A stretch of DNA of 64,000 nt, from positions 17,316,001-17,380,000 of the forward strand of contig JAZBRS010000049.1 of assembly GCA_037176725.1 (NCBI GenBank). The letters run 5' to 3'. The stretch comes from Posidonia oceanica. Its lineage: Eukaryota > Streptophyta > Magnoliopsida > Alismatales > Posidoniaceae. The position numbers and the translations under genes are program-made. The notes beneath the pieces are model-generated. The model had not been told where the DNA came from. It searched no databases and worked only from the letters and a program-made list of their open reading frames with translations. This document shows, piece by piece, positions 34,858-46,243 of this stretch. The first letter of the stretch is position 1, and every line of letters starts with the position of its first letter.

Positions 34858-37800
34858 ATGATAGCTAGTCTTAAGCGTCGTTCCCCTCTTCTCGGCCGCA
34901 GTCCGATTCTCACTCGCTCATGGTCAGCTATGGCCCAGCCTGTCGGTGAGCCTTCACTTTCAGCTGCTCCCGAGGAGGTCTCTCTCATAGCCTCACTCTC
35001 TCACACTTTGACCCCTACTGCCCCTTTATTTCGCAGTTCTTTGTGCCTGGGGAGCCTCGGTTTGTCTTCGGGCGCTGGGTCACTCCAGGGCTGGTCACCG
35101 AAGCTGTTACGATGACCACTGTCTATGCTCCGGAGGTCTCCTTGTCTCCTCGTTCTCAGGGCCATGTCACTGTTGACACTCACCCTGCAGCCACCTCTTT
35201 TGGTCTAGGCACTCTCTCTCCTGAACAATCTGTGTCTCTACCTCTGGCATCAGGTCCTTCGCTGGCCCTACAGTTCAATATGCCCATTGACGGGACACCT
35301 GAAATGCAGTACCAGCATTTGGTAGGGCTTGCTCAGCATTTGAAGAGCTTGGCTTTGTCTGTTCGCCCTCTTGTGATCTCTGAGGTCCCTTAGCATCCTT
35401 TCCTGCAGTTCCAATCCTTTCCCATTACACCTCCGCCTCAACCATCGCCTCAGCTGCTCACTGCTCCGACGATGGGGGCGTCATCGCTGCCTCCTGTGCA
35501 CACACTTCACACTGCACACCATTTTACTCCTGCCTTTGGTGGTCATCCCCTTGGGATGACAGGAACACAACACCCCCTCGGCTTGCAGTCCAACACCGTG
35601 CCACTGCAGCAGCTGCTGTTCCCACCCTCTTCACCTATCACTGCACAGCATTCTATTTTTCCCCACCCTGTGCGTCAACAGATACAGGTTCCTGCATACG
35701 TCCACAGCACCACACATCTTCGCATGGGTACGCCGACCATCACGTCGCCTCACCAGCCGATGAGATGGTGGATCCGGAGGAGCACTTAAGTGCGACCCAG
35801 ACGGCGTATGCAAACCCCGCCCCAGTTGCATCATCTCTGCCAGCAGCAACCCCGGACACCCTTCTTAACAGGATGGGCGACCTGGAGAGAGCACTACGTC
35901 TAGTGCAAGGCAGCGAGCGCCAGTCCTTTGAATACCGCGACCTCTGCTACTTTCCAGAGGCTGTACTTCCATCAAACTTCCGTATCCCGGACTTCGACAA
36001 GTACAACGGCAAGGGCTGCCCTATCTCCCATCTATGGGCTTATTGCAGGGACCTCATGTAGCTTCAGGGCGACGAGAGGTTTCTTATCTGCCTGTTCGAA
36101 AAGAGTCTTACTGGTCCGACTCTCAAGTGGTTCACCTCACTTGACATGGCCTCCATCAAGACCTGGAATGCACTCACCCAGGCGTTCTTAGAGCAGTACT
36201 CATTTAACCTTGACTAGATCCCAAAGAGGGAGGATCTCGTCACTACCGTGCAGAGGCCCCACGAGACGTTTGGGGAATACGTCGGCCGGTGGCGCGCATT
36301 AGCCTCGCAGGTTCGAGATAGACCCTCTGACGAGGAGTCTATCGAGACCCTCATTCGAGAAGCGCAGCCATCCATTGGGGGTCTGCTTAGCATCCAACCC
36401 CTCACTACTTTTGCATCACTAATTCGGGTAGGCGCTCGTGTAGAGAGCTCGCTTCGCAGCGGCCGCTACCCTTCACTCTCCACACTCGTCGGGCAGGACA
36501 CCGCCCCTAGCAGCAGCAACAACCACCACAACTACACTAGCGGTAGCAACAACAACGGAAACAACAACCACCACCCCAGGAGGAGGGACACTCCCAAGCC
36601 CGTCGTTGCTTTCATTGGATCTCCGGCCGCACAACTCAACTTAGCGGGCCAGCCTACCCCAAGCTAGGTAGTTTACACTCCCGCATCTGCACCTACACCA
36701 CAGATCACCACCACCGCCCAACCGGTCTATCCTGCCGCACCGGTTCGGCAAGGACAACGCCCCAGGCAGGGACGGTTGCGTGCAAACAAGCGCAACTTCA
36801 CTGCGCTCGTTGAACTGCTAAGCGCCGTCCTTCCCAAGGTCACGTCGCTCCTTACGTTCCTCGAGGTTCGCCCACCACCGAGTCCCTTGCTGGGGTGGTA
36901 CAAAGCGAACCTATACTGCAATTATCATCGAGTCGCAGGCCACTCGACGAATAACTGCTTTACTTTGCGGGGAGCTATCCAGGACTTGATTGACCGAAAG
37001 GTCAATGTCATCAACACCCAGGAGGCAGCCTCTGCATCAACACCCACTTCTGCCTCCCATCCTAATGTTGTTAACCAGCCCTTGCTAGAGCATTCAGGCT
37101 CAGGTGGCGCTGGGACCTCAAGGATTCACTCTCTCTTCCCTTCCGGGCCCGCCACGTCTATGGTCAACCTCTCTCTCCTCATCCATCGTGTTTCTGAGGC
37201 TTTTCCTGCCTCTCTTTACCACTCTACTGTCGCCAGTTCCGAATCGGCGATCCACATGATACAGCTAACCGCCAAGCCGGAGCGCTCCTCTGCACGGCCC
37301 AGCAAGCAACAACAAGCTGCACCCCCCATCTCTTTGCTAGCCAGATCTCGACCAGGGCCTTCGCAGCCTTCTGCCCGGCGAGCGAAATCAGCCATCCCCA
37401 CCAGTCCACCACCTTCGCCATCGGAGTTAGCGACTCGTTTTCCCATGGTCATTAACCTGACTTGAGACACTTATAAAGTCCCTTATGACTATGCCGCAGA
37501 AATGTACGCAGAAATCACGAGGTCGGGAAGAGTGTTCAAGCCCGTAGCTTCGGCAACCAAACCCACTACCTCAAAGGCAGTACCAACTCCACCTGCAAAG
37601 CAAACCACTAAGCCACATACGGCAGAGAACCCCATACAACCCTCTACTTCTCTATCCTCTGCCTCCGCCAAGCAGGACCTGCCTTCAGCTGACATTACTG
37701 CCCAGCTCAAGAAGGTGAAGGTCGACATTTCCATTTGGGATTTAATCCAAACTTCTGTGGAGCACTAAGAGGCTTTCCTCTATGTGTTTCAAGCAGCCCA

Positions 37801-40800
37801 TGTTTCTCAAGCCATCAAGCTAGCAGCCTTGGAGCACATGGTGGGCATGATTGCAGAGCCCCACGTCATCTCCTTCTCGAGTGACGAGCTACCTTCGGTG
37901 GGGATCAACCACAACCAACCCCTCTACGTCACGGTGTAATAGAAAGGTTTCTGTGTCCCCTTAACGCTGGTTGATAATGGTGCGGGACTTAACGTCTGCC
38001 CCTTGCGCACCGCAAGCGAACTCGGATTCAAAGCCGAGGATATCACACCAGTCACCAAAGGGATGACATCGTTTGATAATACGCACCACGACGTGTTGGG
38101 ATTTCTGGTCATCCCCCTTATCATCGGCTCGGTTGTTTTCGATGTGGAGTTCCACATCGTCGATTTGGAGCCCTCCTTCAACCTCCTGCTTGGGCGCCCT
38201 TGGCTGCACAAGCATCAGGTGGTCCCCTTGACTCTCCACCAGATGATCAAGTTTTGCTGGGACAACGACATCGTCGCTGTCATGGCAGAAAACTTTGACA
38301 AAGGTAGCGTCGAGGAGGTCTCCTCTCTTCAGACTATTTGCTTCGATCCCAAGCCTACCGACACTTTGTATCGTGTTAATCGGTTTGAGCCTGTTAACTT
38401 CATCCCTGTTCTCGAACGTGCCAGCCATTTGGCCGTTCATGGCAGTCCTCTCCGGATGATCAAGAATCTTTACCACAGGTGGGGCTATGCCAAGGGTACA
38501 CCACTCGGGCAGTACGGCCAGGGAATTGCCGAACTAGTCAAAGCTGAAGAAAGGAGAGACCATGGGGGTCTCGGATACGATTGGCAACCGCATAAAGACG
38601 CCTACCGACGGGCAAAGAACGGGAAGCTGGTCCTCCCTCAGGGTTTGACTAACTTTGTTAGTGCAGGTATCTTAGACCCCAACCGGAACCAAGCCTCAGC
38701 ATAGGAAGCACTGCTTTTAGGATCCCCACTACTGTCAGAGGAGTGGGTCAGCATCGAAGACTGGTACTTAGATGAAGAGTAGTCTACTTCAGATGCAGTC
38801 CGGACCAGCAAAGAGGTCCCTTCAGATTCAACACCACCCCGGTCAGTTTGCTTGGCCTTATCTTCCTGTGTTACAGCAGTTTCGGATGGTACAGTACCCA
38901 GGTTGACAGGTTCTCATCCCTGTACAGTATCACCAGTTCCACCTTCAGTAACGGCAGCAGCCCCAGAGCAGGAAGCGCATCCCCAGATCTTGCTTGCCAG
39001 CCAACTCAAAGCTGCCATCACTTCAGCACCGCGGCCACCTCCTCTGGCAACCATTTTAGCCAGTTCACCAGATCAGCCTGCTACAGCAGTGGTGTCATCC
39101 ATAATGCAGCTGGCTCCTTCAGTCACACCTCCATCTGCCTCAAAGAATCGAGCCTTGTGGTGGGCCCACATAGCATCCATGGCCGCTCGGTCAGCATCAC
39201 CACTACCCACGGGCATCGCATCCCCCGGCGCAATCGTCCAACTATCGGCCTTCCCAAGCAACAGGCCTATCTACCCTCTGGCTCTACCAACACGGATGGC
39301 GCTCTCGTCACAGCAGGCACCTGGGCCAGCAATCTAGTTAGCAGCTAGAGCAACCACCCCAGAAGGGGGAAGCAGCGAGCGAAACGCTCAGCAGCCACAT
39401 AGCACCTACTATGTCAATCTCGCCTCGGACGAGGACAAGGGGGCCGTCGTAGAAGCCCGGATGGACGACATACTTGAAGACCTGGAGTTGTTATTCCAGG
39501 AGCAGCTTGCGGTTCTAGCAGAGGTCAACGCTGAGCAGAATGCATTGAGAAAAGGGAAGGCAGTGATGGTAGATCACAGTCCCACAGAACCCCGCCAGTA
39601 GCAAGACTACCCAGCCATCTTGGTCTTGGAGGAGTCAGCATCATCATCATCCACTAGACTAGTTGAGTTTATAACTCCGCAGCCGGGAGGCGGGTCTAGG
39701 TGGTTTGTATAGTGCATGCCCCATGCGAGCAGTACAACAGGTGGAAGCAGTCTGATCAGTCAGTTAAAGGACTACCATAAATCCAGCACACTCCTCCCAA
39801 GCACATCAGAAAACATGGAGGAAGAATCACTGACAGTGATCGCCAGATCAACAGCAGTAACAGCATTGGCAGCAGAGGCAGAAGGACCTGGTCAATCAGT
39901 GGATCTAGAAGTCGTCAGAGTAGAGGTTGCACATCGAGGATACAGAAACACTCGGGTAAGCGTAACCATCTTGAAGCGCCATCAGGGCCGAGAGGCAGAG
40001 CACATATGCTCCTTTGATGTTACGGATCCAACCTTTGAGAAGGAGGTCCTATCTGAGCTTGTCGCCTATGAAGAGGAGGATGAGGCAGGCATAGACGGGA
40101 ACGATGAACCGTCGCCAGAATTCTAGCCCTTCGATAGTGATCCGGAAGGACCAAACCTCCATGTTGAAGAGGAAACGGAGGTCATCAATATCGGCACAGT
40201 CGAGGACATCAAGCAAGTCCGCATCAGTGCCAGGTTGTCCCCTCAAGCCCGAGAAGAATTCATTGCATTCCTCATGGAATACGCAGACGTTTTCGCTTGG
40301 AGCTATGACGACATGGTCGGACTGGATGTCGAGATAGTGGTACACACGTTACCGCTAAACCCAGATATGAAGCCAGTCAAGCAAAAGCTCAGAAGATGGC
40401 GATCACAGTGGTTGATGATGATAAAAGAGGAAATCATGAAACAACACAATGTCAGCTTCCTCAAAGTTGTCTTGTATCCAGAATGGCTTGCAAATGTCGT
40501 GCCTGTGCCCAAGAAAGATGGAAAGGTCCGCATGTGCATCGACTACAGGGATTTGAACAAAGCCAGTCCCAAGGATGACTTCCCTCTGCCGCACATAGAT
40601 GTCCTGGTAGACAATACGGCAGGCCACAAGATGCTATCCTTCATGGATGGCTTTTCAAGCTACAATCAAATCAAAATGGCAGAAGAAGACATGGAGAAGA
40701 CATCTTTTATCACCCCCTGGGGAGTCTTCTGCTATAGAGTGATGCCGTTCAAACTGAAGAATGCCGGGGCAACTTATTAGAGAGCCATGAATGCCTTGTT

Positions 40801-43459
40801 CCACGACTTAATGCACCAAGAGGTCGAAGTCTATGTGGACGACATGATCGCTAAATCCCGTGAGCCCGAGGATCACCTCACCTGCCTAAAGAAGTTGTTT
40901 GATCGCCTCAGGCGCTACAAGCTCAGGCTCAATCCCAACAAGTGCGTCTTCGGCGTGTCATCTGGAAAACTCTTGGGATACATTGTTAGTCAGAGGGGAA
41001 TTGAGGTGGACCCTAGTAAAGCTAGAGCCATTGTGGAAATGCCACCCCCTACCACTGAAAAAGAGGTCCGAGGTCTGTTGGGACGATTGCAGTACATCAG
41101 TCGATTCATTGCGCAGCTCACCCCAATTTGCGAGCCGATCTTCAAGCTCCTGAGGAAGAATGCACAGATCTGTTGGAGTGACGAATGTCAGGCCGCATTC
41201 GACAAGATCAAGCAGCTGCTCATCAAACCTCCAGTTCTGGTACCTCCCACGCTAGGGAGACGCCTGCTGCTGTACCTTTCTACCACACAGCACTCTATGG
41301 GCGCAGACCTAGGCGAGCACGATGAATCAGGTTGCAGAGAGTGGGCCATTTACTACCTGAGTAAGAAGTTCAATGATTGTGAAGCCAGGTATAGCATGAT
41401 AGAAAAGGTTTGCCTTTCCCTCATCTGGGCTGCCCAAAAGCTGAGGCACTACATGATGGCATATCCAGTCCTGCTTCTGTGTCGGCACGACCTGATGAAG
41501 TATCTCTTCTAGAAGCCAGCCTTAGTAGGACGATGCGTCAAGTGGCAAGTCCTGCTATCCCAGTACGACATCACCTTTGTCATCCAGAAATTGATGAAGG
41601 GACAGGCTATAGCAGATCATCTGGCCGACCTACCTTTACCTGTTTACCAGCCTTTGCAAACGCAGTTTCCTGACGAAGACATCTTATTCACCATGGAGGA
41701 TTCCGGGCAGAAGGATCCCGAAGACGAGCTACAATGGCACATGTACTTTGACGGCACAGTTAACAGAAGAGGTCAAGGCATCAGCGCGGTTCGAGCAACA
41801 CCGCAGGGACAGCTGATCCCATTTGCCAAGAAGATGACCTTCCCCTGCACCAACAATGAGGCGGAGTACGAAGCCTGCATCCTGGGACTCCAACTCGCAC
41901 TTGAGCATGGCGTTAAGAAATTGCATGTGCACGAAGACGCCATGTTGGTCATCTCCCAAGTTAATGGCAATTGGAAGACAAAGGACCCAAAGATGGTACC
42001 TTACCATGAGTACCTGCTGAAGCTTTTCGAAGGATTCAAAGAAACCTGCTTCACCTTCATGAACAGGGCCAAGAACGCGTATGCAGACGCATTGGCAACC
42101 CTAGCATCCTGGCTTTCCATACCAGAAGACCATGCAGTAGATGTATTAGTTACTCGTACAGAACATCTTGCATACTGCATGAGCATCGAAGAGGCAGATT
42201 CAGTAGGGGAACTACCATGGTATCATGATATCAGGGCCTTTCTAGAATCCGACAACCTCCCATCTAGCAGCTCAGAAGCAGACAGAAAGACTATGGCATG
42301 CTTGGCGTCCAAATATGTCTTAGGAGTAGGACACCTCCACAAAAGGTCCTACAACCAAATGCTCCTACGCTGCGTACACAAGAAAGAAGCAGATGCGCTG
42401 ATGCTTCAGGTTCATGCAGGATCATGCGGCCTGCATATGAGCGGAGTGCTCCTCGCCAAGAAGATCATGTTGCAAGGCTACTTCTGGTCAACCATGGAGG
42501 CAGATTGCTGTCAGTTCGTGCGTAGATGCCACAGCTGCCAAATACATGGGAATTTTATACATGTGCCTCTGCAGCAATTGCACAGCATGTCCACACCCTG
42601 GTCCTTCTCAACCTAGGGGATAGACGTCGTCGGAGCCATACATCTTGCAGCCTCCAACGGCCACCGCTATATACTGGTAGCAATTGATTACTTCACCAAA
42701 TGAGTGGAGGCGGCCTCGTGCAAAACAGTCACGGCCGCGGCAACAGAAAAGTTCATCAGGAACAACATCATTGCCAGATATGGGGTCCCGCATGCTATCA
42801 TCTCTGACAACGACACCAACTTCATTGCTAAGAGGCTTGAGGAATATTTGCAAAGCAACAAAGTCAAGCACCGTAGATCCTCGCCATACCGGTCACAGAT
42901 GAATGGGGTAGTTGAGTCAGCCAACAAGAATCTGGTGAAGATCCTGAAGAAGATGGCAGAAACTCACAAGGACTGGCACGACAAACTTCCATATGCGCTT
43001 TGAGCCTAAAGAACATTAGTCCGGACCTCAACAGGGGCAACCCCTTATTCACTCACTTATGGCATGGAGGTTGTCCTACCCATTGAAGTGGAGATCCCCT
43101 CACTCCGAATCCTGCGAGAGGCAGAGCTGGAAGAAGCTGAGTGGGTCGAAGACCACTGCGTATAGCTAAACCTAATTGACAAGCGTAGGTTGCAGGCCCT
43201 GCATCACGCTCAGTGCTATCAGAAGTGGATGGCCAGGTCCTATCAGAAGAAAGTCAGGCCTAGAAACTTCGCACCCGGCAACCTGGTTTTGCGAGCCATC
43301 CACCTACCTGATGGTCAAGGTAAATTCCGACCCAACTGGCACGGCCCGTTCGTTATCAAATGAATCTTTTCTGGAGGTGCGGCTGTCTTGCAGGACATGG
43401 ATCAGAATGAGCTATCAGAGCCCGTCAATGCATGCTACCTGAAGAAGTACTACCAGTGA
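34858..43459 (+). pseudogene. gag-pol: gag-pol of element C, heavily decayed
   Basis: The reading frame starts at ATG 34858; the aligned base triplet in A and B is ACG, and all three share a later MAQ. Frameshifts lie near 35030 and 35720. About twenty in-frame stops follow, for example at 36059, 36665, 37766, 38777, 40124, 40778, 41510, 42614, 42701 and 43001. All domains can still be traced: gag (about 35960-36400), an intact C-x2-H-x4-H-x4-C knuckle (about 36917-36960), protease DNGAG (37973), RT with YVDD (40832-40843), degenerate RNase H, archaeal-type RNase H (FDGTVN, about 41747), integrase HHCC, GIDVVGA (about 42615), DNDTNF and a VES glutamate. RT motif B reads FKLKNA instead of FGLKNA. 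Many stops coincide with glutamine CAG or tryptophan TGG in A and B. Confidence 0.92.
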
Positions 43460-44606
43460 CCGAGGCCCATATCCTTGCCTTGCAAAGTCTTCTTCCTCTG
43501 CATTTTCGCATGCATTCCTCTTATTGCATCCCTGCATTTGCATACATGTTTACTTTATTCCTGCACTTTAGCACATGAATAGAGCATAAGTAAACTGCAT
43601 TTGCATGCATCGCCCCGCAGGCCCGATGATGAAAATTGGAATAGCTCGCCTGCTATGGAAAGAGTTCGTTCTTCCTCAGTTGACACTACTTAGATGTCTT
43701 AGCATTGTGAGGGAGCCACCATCCACTATGAGCAGGGCGAAAGGACCAAACTCCTCCTAGAACCTACACCCCCAGGAGGGAGATAAAATGTTACGGTGAG
43801 CCAGAAAAATCTAGCGCAGGGGCAATAAAAATGCAGAAGATAGAAGACGTAGATAGAAGTCGGCCCATGAGAGAGGCAAATAGACTAACTCTGTCCCTAC
43901 GATTGACCTTGGAGAGGAGTGTAGGGTCTAGCGGGTTTGGCATTAAGCCTATTTCACCTCTTCCTAGCATACACACCCCCGATGATTAAGAGCCACCCAC
44001 AGTCTGGGAGCCTAGGTAGGGTCTCGTGAGTCGAAGACGTCTCTTTCCCCCATAGCAAGCATCAATAGCTTTCTCAGAACTGAGGGCAATACGAATCGCA
44101 TTAATCAGGCATGCATTCTTAGCAATAAGCATACATTTCGTCCTCTCAACTTCACAAGGCATCATGGTTGCCTACCGAGCAACCACTGGGTCAGTACAGC
44201 TGACGGTGGCTTAATAGAGACACTCTGAGCACCTAGTACCTTTTAGAAACCACCCTGGAGTGAAGGATCATACCCACACCACCCTCAAAGGGCAGCAAGG
44301 CAGCAAAAGCCCTGATTTGTGAACCAGGCGCCATGGGCCAGAGTCCCAAGGCATCGTCTATGCATGTCGAACATAGAGAGCGCTCTGTCCCTGCGCAAAC
44401 AACGGTCCCAGGCACGGAATGCCGGCACGAAGTATCCATTTGCAGAGTTGTAGACAGCAAGCCTTCTTTGCATACGATAGAACCAAATGGACAACAGCCA
44501 CAAATTATGCAAGCAAGCATGATAAAGCCAAATTTTTGTATTCACATAGGCCAACTACAGACTCTGTTGTTACAGACACAGCATGTACAGACACACAAAT
44601 AGCATT
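43460..44606 (+). other. Spacer between pol and antisense accessory gene, element C
   Basis: The first 600 bp align with the pol-to-accessory spacers of A and B ('gagggagccaccatcc' near 43710; 'gtgagtcgaagacg' near 44025). The part from about 44230 has no match in A or B that I can see and would be the 3' flank of the antisense gene. No ORF is supported. Confidence 0.6.
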
Positions 44607-45158
44607 TCAGATATCAGAATCCGGGGTGCGCCCCGATGAGCTCCCAGCACCTGGGAATGAGAGAGCGCCTGGCGGAACCTCGCAAATGGGCCAAGTCTCG
44701 GCAATGTGAGTCTCATACTCTGCAGTGTAGCCAAAACCCTTCATCATAGGGATCCTGTTCGAATAGATGTAGCAATACAACATGCGAGCCAGCTCGGTGA
44801 TCATGGCAGCAGAGCCTATTGGATATTCCTGATACAGGGCCGACATCGTGTCTTGCTCAAATACATCCTGGCAGTAGCCGAATTGCCGCATCACCCGGAT
44901 GGGATGACACTCCACACCTCTGGTGAATCCAGGGAGAACAAGCAAACACATGTCACTATCGTTGAGGAAAACGGCAAAAGGCTCCGCATCGACAGGGATG
45001 ATGCACCAGGTCACCAAATCCTCGGTCAGGGCCGCCAGCACATGGTGGGCATCATGGACACAAGGAATAGTCGGGGAGTGACCGCTGCGGCAGTACGCAT
45101 CGAAAGCAGAGCACTGGGGATGCATGACCTCTACCCCCATGTGCGCAGCAAGCCAAAC

Positions 45159-45228
45159 CTGTTGAAAAGCAAAGTCAGCAAAGCAAGTGCAAAGCAGTAA
45201 ACAGTAGATAGGGGTAGCAGCATATCAC
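45159..45228 (-). other. Intron 2 of antisense accessory gene (70 bp)
   Basis: It starts GTGATATG and ends TTTTCAACAG on the minus strand. Removing it joins ATTCAG to GTTTGG, exactly matching the continuous ATACAAGTCTGG of element A. Its length is not a multiple of three, and reading through it hits a stop. Confidence 0.82.
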
Positions 45229-45884
45229 CTGAATCAGGGCACCGCAGCCGTAGAAGTGCCGGCAGTGCCACAGAGCGCGGTCCAAGGCCCGGTATGTCTC
45301 AGCCAGAATAACAAGAACCAGATCTATTTGCCTAGTCACCACAGCTAAAGCAATCTCTGCCACCTCAATGGCGACAGTCATTCTACCATGACTAAAAACT
45401 AGCTCCCCTAGAAGCGGACGACGAATCCGCGGAGCCATAGGTCATCGCCTAGCACAGCACGCTTCTGTGCCACCTTGTCAAAATATCCCAGACGAAGCAT
45501 TGGCGAGTCACCATCTCTACAGACCAGGCGGCGGTCGCAATCACCTGACCAGAGTCCAGTTAATAGTTTCAGCACGGACAGATAGCCATCACGCCGTGTA
45601 AAGATTGTAGGCCCTTGCAGCCTCGACAAGCTACGAATCCGCCGCACTTCTTCCAAGGTGGGAGTCATTTCCACCTGCCCAAAGCAGAAAACATGGAAGG
45701 CTGGTTTCTAGAACCGGGCTGCAGCACAGAGCAAATATCGGCTCACTTCCACATTGGCAATACTCAGAAACTTTGTGGAAATCCCCCAAGACCGTAGCCT
45801 CTCACAATCTTCCGCTGTAAGTGCCTCAATCCAGGCCCGCAGAACATCTGAGCACCGAGCAGGTGTCACCATAGTGGGAAAGCC

Positions 45885-45977
45885 CTGCATACAAGAAAGC
45901 ATGGAAACACCCTCAAGAACCATGCAAAATCTCATGCAAGGAAAGGATAAAGAGAAGCAAGGAGAAGCCATACTCAC
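45885..45977 (-). other. Intron 1 of antisense accessory gene (93 bp)
   Basis: It starts GTGAGTATGG and ends TTGTATGCAG on the minus strand. Removing it joins ATG to GGCTTTCCC, matching the ATGGGCTTCCC of A and B. The length is a multiple of three and the frame stays open, so this intron rests on the splice sites and the comparison. Confidence 0.7.
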
Positions 45978-46236
45978 CATGATCGGCCAATCCTCCAAGA
46001 GCCAACACAAGCACCGTCTCCAACACCAAGGTGGAAGGGCTAGAAGGCAATAATGATGTGGAAGCCATGCCGTACAGCATCCCTGCAAAGAATAGAGTAG
46101 AAGGTGGCAGGAGAATTCTGTGAGCCAGCCAGCCTGCAGCCAGCCTGTGAACCCATGGGTGCCTGTCAGTAGACTACAGAGCAGCCATTCCAGGTGAGTT
46201 GACCAAGAGGACCTCTACGGCGGTAGAGGAATGCGG

Positions 46237-46243
46237 TATATAT
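46237..46243 (-). promoter_or_regulatory. TATA-like site upstream of antisense accessory gene
   Basis: ATATATA on the minus strand, about 257 bp upstream of the ATG at 45980. A pyrimidine-rich stretch ending in CAG near 46085 could mark a further 5'-UTR intron. The assignment rests on position and motif only. Confidence 0.3.

Larger units (their letters stand above)
44607..45980 (-). pseudogene. Antisense accessory gene (PMD/DUF7745-like) with two introns
   Basis: This gene lies on the strand opposite to C's gag-pol and is homologous along its length to the sense ORF of element A. Exon 1 ends with the start codon (45980-45978), exon 2 is 45884-45229 and exon 3 is 45158-44607. Both introns have GT and AG ends and fall in phase 0. 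Exon 2 carries FTRRDGYLSVLKLLTGL and AIEVAEIALAVVTRQIDL, close to A. Exon 3 has HPIRVMRQFGY. The protein would be about 400 residues. Two lesions disable it: TGG changed to TAG at 45710-45708 (FWKP in A and B) and a one-base deletion near 45411. An upstream TATA-like site (46237-46243) suggests its own promoter. The ancestral function is unknown; the family includes host MAIN/MAIL proteins. Confidence 0.78.
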
